This document shows positions 1-8,691 of a DNA stretch of 64,000 bases, one piece after another. Origin of the DNA: Qipengyuania sp. YIM B01966 (GTDB lineage Bacteria; Pseudomonadota; Alphaproteobacteria; Sphingomonadales; Sphingomonadaceae); contig NZ_JADMNM010000005.1 of NCBI RefSeq assembly GCF_016461955.1, positions 1 to 64,000 of the forward strand. The letters are read 5' to 3'. The position numbers and the translations under genes were made by a program. The notes below the pieces were generated by a model that was given only the letters and a program-made list of their open reading frames with translations, did no database searches and was not told the DNA's origin. Position 1 is the stretch's first letter. Each line of letters starts with the position of its first letter.

Positions 1-1059
1 ATGAGCGACTACAAGGGCGCTGCGCGCGCGAGGTCAGACCGAGATGGAGATGCGCGGGCTTATGGCTGGGATGTGGCCTCGCGGCCTGAGTTGTTGGTGA
101 AAGGGTATGATCGATTCCTGACGGACACAGGCGACAAACAGGTCGCGCTCTCGGTAGCCAACGCGCTGTGGCTCTCGGACGATCTGACGTTCGAGAGCGC
201 ATATCTGCAAAGCGCCCGGTCCGCGTTCGGCGCGACAACGGACACGGTCGACTTCGGGGGGGATCCTCAGGGCTCCGCGGACCGGACCGCGGGCGCTGAC
301 GTTGGTGAGGATATCGACCGTCATATTCGCTCGCTGGAAGATCTCGAAGGTGATTGGCGGGTGGTCAGCATCGATGGCGAGACCCTGCCCGAAACGGCGG
401 AGGAACCTCTCATCGCCATCTCAAACGACGCGATCGGCGGGTCGATCGGTTGCAACGCATTCGGAGGGCTGGCTCTCTTTGCCGAGGGCCGGGTAGCGGT
501 TCATAGCTGGGGCGGCGATGCGATGGGGTGTCCGGGCCGGCTGAACGAGCAAGAGCAAGCCATCTTGGAGCTTTTCCGTGCAAATCCGCGGGTGCTGCTC
601 GAAAACGACCAACTTGAGATCCGTTCCTCAAACCATCGACTGATGCTGAGGCGGACGGACCGGGCGAGTGATTCAGCACTATCGCCCGATCCCATGCGCA
701 TTCCTGTCGCCGGTCCAGTCTCGCAAAAATTGGCCGGCACGCGCTGGACGATCAGGAGCATCGACGGGAAAGCGGCAAGCTCGAGCCCCGACGACAGGCA
801 CCTGCGCTTTTCGCAGGATGGATGGCAAGGGCTGGCTTCGTGCGCCACGCTGTTCGGCATCTACGCGATCCAGGGAGACCGTCTGCTGGTCGAAGACGAG
901 ATTGGCGCCACCGAGCCGAACTGCACCGATGAATACCTCGCTATCGACCACGTATTCGCCGATCTCATGCGCTCTGATCCCCGTTATCTGGTGGGGCCTA
1001 ACGGAGAGTTCCTCATCGCTGGCGGCGGACATGTGCTGAGAGGCAGTGCGGAGCGATGA
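1..1059 (+). CDS. Serpin-like N-terminal fragment fused to two META (HslJ-like) domains
   Basis: The 352-residue protein opens without a signal peptide. Residues about 30-85 read like the middle of a serpin, with VANALWLSDD, then an AYLQSARSAFGA stretch and a TVDFG end. After a short linker, residues about 110-220 form one META/HslJ domain (LEGDWRVVSIDG, then GSIGCNAFGG). Residues about 240-350 form a second, more divergent one (LAGTRWTIRSIDG). META domains occur in secreted or outer-membrane stress and resistance proteins. A serpin core is normally about 350 residues, so only a sliver remains here. The reading frame is open at base 1, so the true start may lie upstream. Its stop overlaps the next gene as ATGA. 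The fusion may be a deletion scar rather than a working chimera. Confidence 0.6.
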   Translation: MSDYKGAARARSDRDGDARAYGWDVASRPELLVKGYDRFLTDTGDKQVALSVANALWLSDDLTFESAYLQSARSAFGATTDTVDFGGDPQGSADRTAGADVGEDIDRHIRSLEDLEGDWRVVSIDGETLPETAEEPLIAISNDAIGGSIGCNAFGGLALFAEGRVAVHSWGGDAMGCPGRLNEQEQAILELFRANPRVLLENDQLEIRSSNHRLMLRRTDRASDSALSPDPMRIPVAGPVSQKLAGTRWTIRSIDGKAASSSPDDRHLRFSQDGWQGLASCATLFGIYAIQGDRLLVEDEIGATEPNCTDEYLAIDHVFADLMRSDPRYLVGPNGEFLIAGGGHVLRGSAER

Positions 1060-1889
1060 TGCGTATTTGCACTGCCCTGACGGCGGCTGTCTTTCTCGCA
1101 GCCTGCACACAGTTTGAGGACGAGGCGGCACTGTGCACGTTCGACGAGAATGGTCGACTGATCCTGGAAGCAGGCAATGCGATCGCCGCATGCGTAGAAC
1201 CGGCCTCGATCCCGGTCGGTGCAACGCAGGAGCGCAGCGGTCGTCTCACAATACTGGAAGCGCCTCTGCCGCCGCCATTCTCCGAACTCGATAAGGAATG
1301 GACGCCCGGGCCGGTGACGGACGAGCCGAAGCTGGCCAGACCTCCCGTGCCGCCTGTACTTTCCTACTACATCCGCGCATTTCCGCAGGCGAAGGAGCCA
1401 GCAGGCGACGTTCTCGATCTCGGCAGCCAGCACACAATCGTGTTGCGGGATGGCTGCTTCTTTCTCGACCGCGAGGGCGATAACGATCCGTTGGTCCATT
1501 TTCCTTACGGAACTGCGCTGACTATCGACGATGAGGGCTATCTGGCTTTCGGTTCCCGATACGAGCCAGACAGGATGGGAACCGTTCGGGTCGGTCTTTC
1601 GGCAGAAACGGGATGGTTCAGCGAACCCTCTGCAGCCTCGCCTGAACTGGCGGCAGCTTGCGGGGACCACAAGGTCGTCAGCGTAACGACGGTCACCGAC
1701 CCGTTCGCCTGGCCCGAACGCTTCAACCCGGCACTGCGCCGCTACGGCGAACGTAGTGGCGACCGCCCTGCACAGATAATCAGGCGGGCCAATGCCTGTG
1801 CCGTCCGGCAGGCGCAGCGCGAGGCTGACCGCCGCCTGCGCGACCCAAACCTCGAACCGATCGACTGCAATCTCTTTTGGGGATTTTGA
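1056..1889 (+). CDS. Hypothetical lipoprotein (277 aa)
   Basis: The start ATG overlaps the stop of the META protein (ATGA), so the two are translationally coupled. The N-terminus has a short hydrophobic segment ending in the lipobox VFLAAC at about residues 12-17, so it should be a lipid-anchored envelope protein. Residues about 28-50 and 110-200 contain paired Cys residues and beta-rich segments (LRDGCFFLDREG, LAAACGDHKVV). No family is recognised. The layout, a lipobox followed by a 'CLYL'-like core, resembles the broken gene downstream, so the two may be paralogues. Confidence 0.65.
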   Translation: MMRICTALTAAVFLAACTQFEDEAALCTFDENGRLILEAGNAIAACVEPASIPVGATQERSGRLTILEAPLPPPFSELDKEWTPGPVTDEPKLARPPVPPVLSYYIRAFPQAKEPAGDVLDLGSQHTIVLRDGCFFLDREGDNDPLVHFPYGTALTIDDEGYLAFGSRYEPDRMGTVRVGLSAETGWFSEPSAASPELAAACGDHKVVSVTTVTDPFAWPERFNPALRRYGERSGDRPAQIIRRANACAVRQAQREADRRLRDPNLEPIDCNLFWGF

Positions 1890-1956
1890 ATGCTGAGCGC
1901 CGCGCAACAACTTCGCGATGCCGATTGTAGCCGGAACGCGCCGCACGGAGAAATAG

Positions 1957-2921
1957 TTGGATCTGCATGACGAAGTGATTTTCTGCTCCGTCCTTGCCGT
2001 AACGCTTTCCGGCTGCTTGTCGCCGACCGAGACCGAGCCCGAGATCGAGACCGAGCGCGGCGAAACGGCGTCGTCGCTGCCCGTCATTCTACATGACGGG
2101 TCGGACCTTGCGATGGAGGCGCGCATATCGGGCAGGATCACGCGAGCGGATCGTGCCTCTATCTTGAACATGCGCCGGGACAGCGCGCCTTGATCCTCTG
2201 GGGTGACGAAGATGTGCGCGTCGCTCGGCTCGACGAGACCGACTGGCTTGTGAACAATTACACTTCGGGGTTGCGAATTCGCGAGGGGGAGTTGGTCCGC
2301 GGAGGAGGCGGTTTCTATCCGCCCGATGCCGCTGTGGCGGGACTGGCCGATGGCGAGGTGCCTGCCGATTGCAAAGGTCCCGACGTCCAGCTTCATGAGA
2401 TTGCAAAATTCGATCCCTCGAAGCCGGGCGGTATCCCCGATCCGCCGCCTCCGCCGCCTCCCGCACCATCGGCGCAAGATTCGCTGCTGTCGCAAGCTTT
2501 CGACGAGCGCTGGGACGGGCAGCGGTGGCCGCGACGGACGATCAGGAACGTCGCCGACCCGCGCGAAGCGATGTTTGCCTATATCCTCGAAAACTACGAA
2601 GGTCGCGAAGGCAATATGCGTGGCCATATCTGCCTGCGCGCTGCCGTGGGCGGGTTGATCGCTAGGCTATCGCAGCGTTTCGGGCCGCTTCATCCCGAAG
2701 CGGAGTGCTAGTGGAGTGGCGCCGGCGTAGTCCTGACGGCAAACGGCGAAAGCGGAATGTTTGTCGTTGCCCGGATCGATTGTTCGGGCAATCGCGGTTT
2801 CTGCGTCGGTTCGGGTGGCGCAACCTATGACAACCTCGGCGCGGAACACGGCGCGTACCGCTTGCGAAGCATGGGCGGCGGATGGGAAATCGAGAAGCTC
2901 GGGGCAAGTATAGTTTCATAG
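1957..2921 (+). pseudogene. Broken hypothetical lipoprotein gene (frameshift plus internal stop)
   Basis: A reading frame starting at TTG 1957 encodes a lipoprotein-like N-terminus (LAVTLSGC) but ends at 2193. The protein continues in another frame from about 2150 (SCLYLEHAPGQRALILWG) to a TAG at 2709-2711. The same frame is then open for 69 more codons (WSGAGVVLTANGESGMF onward) to TAG 2919-2921. That last stretch reads as a good protein tail (VARIDCSGNRGFCVG). The simplest reading is one lipoprotein gene of about 320 codons with a frameshift near 2140-2160 and a nonsense mutation at 2709. A proline run (PPPPPPPAP) lies in the middle. Function unknown. Confidence 0.55.
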
Positions 2922-3153
2922 ATCAGTGCCCGAAAGGGCAGTGACTAATGCTCTTACCTCATTGATCACGGCGGAGCTATTTTTTGCGAGGCGCACGGGC
3001 GCTGGAAGCGGCAACCTGACCAGTGTGCAACTTGCGACTATTGACAGCCGCCTCATCGGGGAACGTCCGCTTTTGGGCCGCTTGCGGACTGTCGGTTTTG
3101 GAATTTGGAACTTAGCTAGGCAGACCTTCTACAAGGCCGACTTCTGACACCCT

Positions 3154-3792
3154 TCATTCCGTTGCCAATCCAGATTTCTCGACGTGCGTCTCTACCGTAC
3201 GATCTTTGTCCTTGCGCTCGGAATATCGATCGACCAACTGAACCGCGTGCGGTCGCAGCAGAACGGTGAAGCGGACCAGTTCCTCCATCACATCGACGAT
3301 GCGGTCGTAATAGGCCGACGGCTTCATCCGGCCCGCATTGTCGAACTCTTCATACGCCTTGGCGACCGACGACTGGTTTGGGATTGTGACCATGCGCATC
3401 CAGCGACCAAGCACGCGCAACGTATTGACCGTGTTGAAGCTCTGGGAACCGGCGCAGACCTGCATCACCGCGAGCGTGCGGCCCTGCGTCGGGCGCATGC
3501 CCTTGTAGGCCAGCGGCAGGTGATCGATCTGCGCTTTCATGATTACGTCCTTTCCGAACAGGACGGCCTGTTGCCCAGCCGTCAAATGGTCCGCCGTTCC
3601 AGCTGGACAATGATGATGGCAGCCATGATGATCGAGGCTGGCGTCGGTATCGGAATCGCTGTCCTGATCCTGCGCATGATGGCTGCTTTCGGCCCAGTGT
3701 GCGGGATCGTTCTAACGAGCCTCGGCCGACTCGGCATGAATCCCGGACCAGATGAACGCCGTGACGGCGAAGAGGATGAGGAAATAGCGCAT
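3154..3792 (-). pseudogene. arsH: arsH remnant fused to the start of a His-rich secreted peptide
   Basis: The 3' part (3154 to about 3545) encodes the C-terminal half of ArsH, an NADPH-dependent FMN reductase of arsenic resistance: [20 protein letters not shown], then [27 protein letters not shown] and [19 protein letters not shown]. The flavin-binding N-terminal half is missing. Upstream, in the same frame, lies the start of an unrelated exported peptide (MRYFLILFAVTAFIWSG, ATG at 3792). It has a TAG at codon 27 and then a His/Cys-rich stretch ([12 protein letters not shown]) that runs into the ArsH frame. This looks like a deletion join between two metal-resistance genes plus a nonsense codon. 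It should not yield a working ArsH. Confidence 0.7.
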
Positions 3793-3895
3793 CAGCGGCT
3801 CGTTAGGGAAAGGTGGCGCGGTTTCACAGGCTCAAGTACAGGAATGCTCGGAGCAAGCGGATGACCCATCGTTATTCCGCGCGCCCCTGAAACGT

Positions 3896-5886
3896 TCACG
3901 AAGGCTCCCCTTCACGATCATCCCGCGGTCCGGCTGACCCGGCAGGTTCACTGTCAGCAGCAAGTCTGTGCGCAGCCATTCTGCGGTTGCGCCAGAAACC
4001 AAGGACAAGGACCGCCGCAACCAGGATTTGCGCCAGCAGCGCCTGGATTGTCGGCGACATGCCGAAAATGTCGATTCTCGGAACCCAGTCGACCGGTTCG
4101 ACGGCTATCCATCCGGCTTCCTGCAGCGCCGCAACACCCTTGCCGGCGAGAGTCACCGCGAGAATGGCGATCAGGATGGAGCTGTAGGTGAAGAACTTGG
4201 CGATCGGGAGCGTCTGGCTGTAGCGCAGCATTGCGACCGCGACCACGGCAAGCACCACCGCCGCCACGACGGCGCCAGCCGCTATGGCGCCTCCGTTCCC
4301 CTGGCTCCAGAGCGCCGTGTAGAACAGGATCGTTTCGAACACCTCACGATAGACGACGACGAAGGTCAGCCCGAACAGGAACCAGGCCGAGCGCCTGGAG
4401 AGAGCTTTCGAAAGCTTTTCGCGAATGTAGCGCTGCCACGCGCCGGCTTGCGCCTTGCCGTGCATCCAGATGCCGACCGACAGGAGAACCGCCGCGGCGA
4501 ACAAGGCGCCGAAGCCTTCCGTCAACTCGCGGCTCGCGCCGCTCACGGTGATGACGTAGGTCGCGGCGGCCCAGGTGGCGATGCCGGCCAGCAGAGCGGC
4601 TACCCAGCCGCCGTGGACGTAGCCCAAGACATCCTCTCGCTTCGCCTGGCGCAGGAAGGCGATCATCGCGATGACGATAAGCAGCGCTTCCAGGCCCTCG
4701 CGCAGCAGGATCGTGAATGCTCCCACGAAACTCGCGACAGCGCTGCCGGCCTCGGGCGCCAGCGCGATCTCCGCCTCATGAAACAGCAGCGTGAGCTCGT
4801 CCGCTCGTGCGCGGACTTCCTCTGGCGTGTCATCACGGCCGATGGCCGCCCGCAATTCGGCCATCGCGGACTCGATCCGCCGCATGAGGCCGGCGTCTCG
4901 CGCGCTCAGGAGAGGCTCGACGGGTTCGAAGCCGTCGAGATAGGCAGAAAGCGCAAGGTCGGTCGCGCTGTCGCTGTCACCACGCGCGTAAGCTTCGACT
5001 GCCTGTGCAAGGCGTTCCTTCGAGAGCGCGAGCGAGCCCGATGCAGTATCCGCCACGGCCGATGGATTGCTGCGCAGATATGCAGCGACGGCGGCGCCGC
5101 GTTCAGGACCCAGCGCTTCTTCAAGCTGAGTCGGTGTCAGGCGGACAAGTGCAGCCAGGTCCCGAACGACGCTTCGAGCCTCCGGATCGGCTTGCCAGAT
5201 CCGTTCCCCTTGTTGGCGGTGCTCGGCGGGTAGGCGAACTGGCCGACATGGAAGGCGAGCATCCACCGGTCCTGCGGCGGAAGCTGAGCGAAGCCAGGCA
5301 TCGCCGTACCCTCGAGTCCCTGCTCGATCACTTGGTAAAGCGCGAAAAGGCTGCGCTCGCGGGCGCGGGCCCGGTCGGTGAAATCGATGGGCGGCGGCTC
5401 CATGCCCTGAGCAGCCAGCCCTCGTCCGTTGCCGTTCGCGCCGTGACAGCTCGCGCAGTTCTCCGCGTAAAGCGCGGCGCCGCGCGACAGATCGGGAATG
5501 CCGGCGGGCGCAAGCGGCACAGGATAGGCCGTCAGCAGCGCGCGGGCGATGTCTCGCGCGGAGGTTGCCACCTGCTCGGCAGGCGCCTTGTCGGCAATCG
5601 TCGACTCAAGTCTCGCGGCATCTCGAACGAGTTTCCCCTTCGCCGCGGTGGGAGGGAGCTGCGCCAGTCTTTGTCGCACGCTCGCGGAGAACTCCACCAT
5701 CTCGGAATACTCGACGTCGCTGATGAGGCGGCCATCGGACACTGCGCCCGGGTAATCGACGGCGATATAATCGAGAAGGCGCCAGATGGTTTGCGCCGGC
5801 GCCGTTTGCGCTTGCGCGAACGCTGCCGTCGAGCAGGCGAGCAGGATCCCCAGGACAACCGCTTGCATAAACTTGAGCAGTCTCAT
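3896..5886 (-). pseudogene. Cytochrome c - FTR1 family iron permease, split by a frameshift
   Basis: The N-terminal part starts at ATG 5886 with a signal peptide (LLACSTAAFAQAQ). It carries a cytochrome c domain with haem motif CASCH and distal Met segment GTAMPGFAQLP, and runs out of frame to a stop at 5137. The FTR1 part continues in a second frame to 3896. It has about seven membrane segments and both permease signatures, REGLEALLIV and YREVFETILF. Adding one base to the run CCCC at 5206-5209 (plus strand) joins TANKG to ERIWQADPEA, as expected for intact cytochrome c/FTR1 fusion permeases of about 660 residues. Intact relatives import or oxidise iron at the inner membrane. The start overlaps the stop of the CDF gene (ATGA), so it is the last gene of the MerR-controlled operon. 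A sequencing error in the homopolymer is possible. Confidence 0.75.
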
Positions 5887-6521
5887 GCGCTCTTCCGGAG
5901 CTCCTGTGTGGCGTCGCGAATGATTTCCCAGGCCGAATGGAGGAAGGCGATGGCGATGATCGCCGCGACCACAAGGTCCGGCCACGCGCTCTGCAGCCAG
6001 TAGACGAAGCCGGCGGCTATGATGACCGCCACATTGTTGATCGCGTCGTTACGCGAGAACAACCAGATAGCCCGCGCCTGGGCATCGCCGCTATCCCGGA
6101 AGCGGGCGAGGACGAGCGCAGCCGTCACGTTGACCGCCAGCGCCGCGATGCCGATCCCGCCCATCATTTCCGCCTCCGGAGGCACCGCGCCGATCGCACG
6201 CCAGATCGCCATGCCGAGCACCCACGATCCGAGCAGCGCGAGAAAGATGCCTTGGGCAAGCGCCACCTTCGCGCGGGTGGATTGTGCCCAAGCCAGCGCG
6301 AGCAAACCGATGAAGGTGATCGAACCATCGCCGAGGAAGTCGAGCGAGTCCGCTTTCAGCGCCTGGCTGCCGGCAAGAAAGCCGCCGGCCAGTTCGATGA
6401 GGCCGAAGCCGACGTTGAGGATGACAACGATCCAGAGCGCGCGACGGTAGGCGGGATCGGCCGCAGCCCTCTCGGTGTCGCCGTGGCAGCCGCAGCCGCT
6501 CTCTTCTTTCGATTCGCTCAT
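5883..6521 (-). CDS. CDF-family cation transporter (short form)
   Basis: This 212-residue protein has a Cys/His-rich cytoplasmic N-terminus (CGCHGD) and about six membrane helices. It carries the two metal-site signatures of cation diffusion facilitators: ADSLDFLGD in helix 2 and SRNDAINN in helix 5. The usual C-terminal cytoplasmic domain is absent; the protein ends shortly after helix 6. CDF proteins export Zn, Co, Cd or Fe by proton antiport. The ATG at 6521 sits 6-7 bases after a predicted -10 box, so transcripts from that promoter would be nearly leaderless. The gene overlaps its upstream neighbour (stop 6518) and its downstream one (ATGA at 5883-5886). Confidence 0.85.
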   Translation of the reverse strand: MSESKEESGCGCHGDTERAAADPAYRRALWIVVILNVGFGLIELAGGFLAGSQALKADSLDFLGDGSITFIGLLALAWAQSTRAKVALAQGIFLALLGSWVLGMAIWRAIGAVPPEAEMMGGIGIAALAVNVTAALVLARFRDSGDAQARAIWLFSRNDAINNVAVIIAAGFVYWLQSAWPDLVVAAIIAIAFLHSAWEIIRDATQELRKSA

Positions 6522-7223
6522 GACGGCTCTCTAGAACCTCCAGTCGCTGGAGGAGCAAGCGAGTTTTGCAAAGCGGGCGTTACCTGCAGACGGAAAAGGC
6601 TGATCTCACCCGTCAGCGTCCGGATCGTCCCGCTGGAGCTCCCGCTGTCGGGATCAAGGTCAGCGCGGATTGCTTCGATCGCTCCGCTTGCGTTTGGTTC
6701 GGTGTTTTGGAAACCATCCAGGTGTTGCACGATGCGGAACAAGGTGCGCATGAGCCGGGAGTGCTGGCGCGCATAGTCGGCTATATGCACCTCCCCGAGG
6801 GGGATCACGGCCCTCGCCATGGCAGCGATCCCGCGCTTCTTTTCCTCCATCGGCACTTGATGGAAAACGAGGCTTGAGACGGCCTTGGTGAAAGAGCAAT
6901 CCAAACCATCCGCCTCGTGTGCGGATCCCTGCCGCCATTCGATCTCGACACCGGCGGCACGTGCTTTGGCGGAGGCAATCTTGAGCGCCGCTGGATCCGG
7001 GTCCAGACCCACGACGTGCGCTCCCGGTGCGGCCCTCTTGACGAGCAACGCAAAAGTCCCGGTGCCGCAGCCAACGTCGAGGATCTTATCGCGGCCGTCC
7101 GGGGCGAGCTGCTCGAGCAGGGCTGAGCCATCGCCTCTCCCGCGTCAGCAACCTGATCGCAAGATCGTAAACGCCGGTGAGTTCGGTCCGGCCAAGTGCC
7201 GGCGTGAAGTCTCCCTGACTCAT
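6518..7223 (-). pseudogene. SAM-dependent methyltransferase, frameshifted
   Basis: Translation from ATG 7223 gives a typical start (FTPALGRTELTGVYDLAIRL) but leaves frame near 7127-7134. The next frame continues with GSALLEQLAPDGRDK and the SAM-binding motif ILDVGCGTGTFALL, then GLDPDPAALK, and reaches a stop at 6518. The join LLTRERRW/GSALL implies a small indel. The family is a class I (Rossmann) methyltransferase often found beside metal-responsive MerR regulators; its substrate is not known to me. It lies behind a MerR-type promoter and overlaps the CDF start by ATGA. The 3' codons double as the operator of the CDF gene. Confidence 0.7.
6528..6558 (-). promoter_or_regulatory. MerR-type promoter/operator before the CDF gene
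   Basis: On the minus strand, TTGCTC (6558-6553) is followed by exactly 19 bases and TAGAGA (6533-6528). The spacer contains the dyad CTCCAGCGACTGGAG. An overlong 19-bp spacer with a central dyad is the hallmark of MerR-activated promoters. The element lies inside the last codons of the upstream methyltransferase reading frame. Confidence 0.7.
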
Positions 7224-7262
7224 TACGCCTTTGTTCCTTCGATATTGACTCGTGATGGCCCG

Positions 7263-7293
7263 AGACTACATCCTCCAGTCTTTGGAGGATCAA
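7263..7293 (-). promoter_or_regulatory. MerR-type promoter/operator before the methyltransferase
   Basis: On the minus strand, TTGATC (7293-7288) is separated by 19 bases from TAGTCT (7268-7263). The spacer holds the dyad CTCCAAAGACTGGAG, nearly the same as at 6534-6552. The plus-strand arm GGAGG (7284-7288) also sits 10 bases before the merR start codon and may serve as its ribosome binding site. Confidence 0.7.
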
Positions 7294-7298
7294 GCGCT

Positions 7299-7706
7299 AT
7301 GGCGATGTTGATGATCGGCGAACTGGCGCGGCGTACCGGCGCCAAGGTCAACACGATCCGTTTCTATGAGGATATCGGACTGATGCCGCTGGCGGCGCGA
7401 ACCGATTCGGGTCGCCGCACCTATGGCGAAGCGGACGTGAGAAGGTTGAAATTCATCCGCAACGGGCGAGAGCTGGGCTTTTCGACCGAAGAGTTGAAGT
7501 CACTGATTTCCCTCTCGGAGCAGCCGGATCGCGATTGCGGCGCGGCGGCCGCCATCGCACGCCGCCATCTCGCCGGCGTTGAGGCGAGAATGGCGCGCTT
7601 GGCGCTGCTGCGGACCGAGCTTGAGGAGGTTGCCTTCAATTGCGACGGCGGCCACATGGCGGATTGTCAGATATTGGAAGCCATTGCGGAAGCCGGCTCG
7701 CGGTGA
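7299..7706 (+). CDS. MerR-family metal-responsive regulator (ZntR/CadR-like)
   Basis: This 135-residue protein has an N-terminal winged helix (MIGELARRTGAKVNTIRFYE, then GLMPLAAR and GRRTYGEADVRRLKFIR), a dimerisation helix and a C-terminal metal loop (CDGGHMADCQIL). A Cys also lies before the long helix (EQPDRDC, about residue 79). Zn/Cd/Pb sensors have this Cys and copper CueR lacks it, so I infer a divalent soft metal. ATG 7299 is chosen because GGAGG lies 10 bases upstream and the domain begins at once. It is divergent from the methyltransferase-CDF-FTR1 operon, whose two promoters carry matching dyads. Confidence 0.88.
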   Translation: MAMLMIGELARRTGAKVNTIRFYEDIGLMPLAARTDSGRRTYGEADVRRLKFIRNGRELGFSTEELKSLISLSEQPDRDCGAAAAIARRHLAGVEARMARLALLRTELEEVAFNCDGGHMADCQILEAIAEAGSR

Positions 7707-7965
7707 ACATGGGTTACCGTCCCGAGCGACAAGGCCGGCGAGGCGGCGTCGGAGACCAGGCGGGGTCGAGGAGTTCAAGCATGGACATGCCCGTGCGGGT
7801 TTCCCGCCAACCGTCTGCGACGCAATGGCGACCGTGGCAAGTTGCGAGGCTGGGGCTGAGTGCGGGATCGTCTTCGATGCCCGACCCGGTTCGCGGGTCA
7901 CAGTGTGATTTGCAGGGCCAAAGCGGTCAGCCGACATAGCGGTCGGCCGCTCGTGGCGGCGGCTC

Positions 7966-8691
7966 CTAATGCTGATGATCCCTTCGACCTATCCTGATCC
8001 ACACGAAATCGTGCCGCCACATCGTTCGAAACAGCAGCCAGAAGCCGGTCACCGCTAGCCACGCCATGGCGATGCCGGCTGTAATGACTAGCGGATGGTT
8101 GAAGCTCGTCCGGTCGGCGTAATCCATATTGTGGAGCATCCAGAAGAAATCCCACCAGCGCCAGGTGTCGTTCCGCCGCTCGAGCACAGCGCCCGTGGTG
8201 GCCGACACGTAGTAGGTGCTCGCGTCATCGTCGGCGAAATCGACCCGCCAGATCGGCGGCTCGTGGTCCCTGACCGGTAGCGATCGCTCGGTGAGAACCT
8301 TCGCCGCGCCGGGACTTGCCCCATTGGGATGGTTTGACTGCGCGATCGCGCGGGCGGTAGGCGCATCGATCGTCACTCGTACCCCCGTTCGGGCGTCGAA
8401 CGTCTGGGTCGATCGCGCGGTCCGCACTTCTACGACCGGCCGTTCGAGGAGCGTCTTCAGCCGCAGCCCCTCGATCGTCCCGCGATCCAGCTGCCCGACG
8501 ATCGCCGGCCACCCGCTAGCCTCGCCAGCAAGCGCCGATTGAATCGCTTGAGGCCGGGGGCCTCCGGCGACCGTCTCCATATCGAGCAGCGCCATCGCGG
8601 CGCCGCTGACCGTCCACAGCACGAACTGCAGGCCTATCGCGAGCCCGACCCACTTGTGGATCCTCCGCAGCCAGATCGACTTGATTGTCAT
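7966..8691 (-). CDS. PepSY-domain inner-membrane protein
   Basis: The 241-residue protein begins with a membrane helix typical of PepSY-associated proteins (RRIHKWVGLAIGLQFVLWTVSG). A periplasmic section of about 150 residues follows, with a PepSY-like repeat (PPIWRVDF, YYVSATTGAVLERRND). It ends with WDFFWMLHNMDY, a second helix and a basic tail. The family includes reductase-like and iron-uptake-associated proteins, but its role here is not known. Its ATG at 8691 overlaps the stop of the next PepSY gene (8688), so the two are coupled. Confidence 0.8.
   Translation of the reverse strand: MTIKSIWLRRIHKWVGLAIGLQFVLWTVSGAAMALLDMETVAGGPRPQAIQSALAGEASGWPAIVGQLDRGTIEGLRLKTLLERPVVEVRTARSTQTFDARTGVRVTIDAPTARAIAQSNHPNGASPGAAKVLTERSLPVRDHEPPIWRVDFADDDASTYYVSATTGAVLERRNDTWRWWDFFWMLHNMDYADRTSFNHPLVITAGIAMAWLAVTGFWLLFRTMWRHDFVWIRIGRRDHQH

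Noticed and set aside
984-2627. 547-codon minus-strand frame across the lipoprotein genes
   Set aside because: It crosses unrelated genes, and its product looks like antisense translation (Arg-rich, no domains).
2926-3147. 73-codon frame between the broken lipoprotein and arsH
   Set aside because: No ribosome site or recognisable fold; it may be remnant sequence only.
3968-5233. 421-codon plus-strand frame opposite FTR1
   Set aside because: Arg/Gln/Asp-rich shadow of the permease.
6885-7298. Long upstream extension of the merR frame
   Set aside because: It reads antisense to the methyltransferase and crosses the promoter; the real domain begins at 7299.
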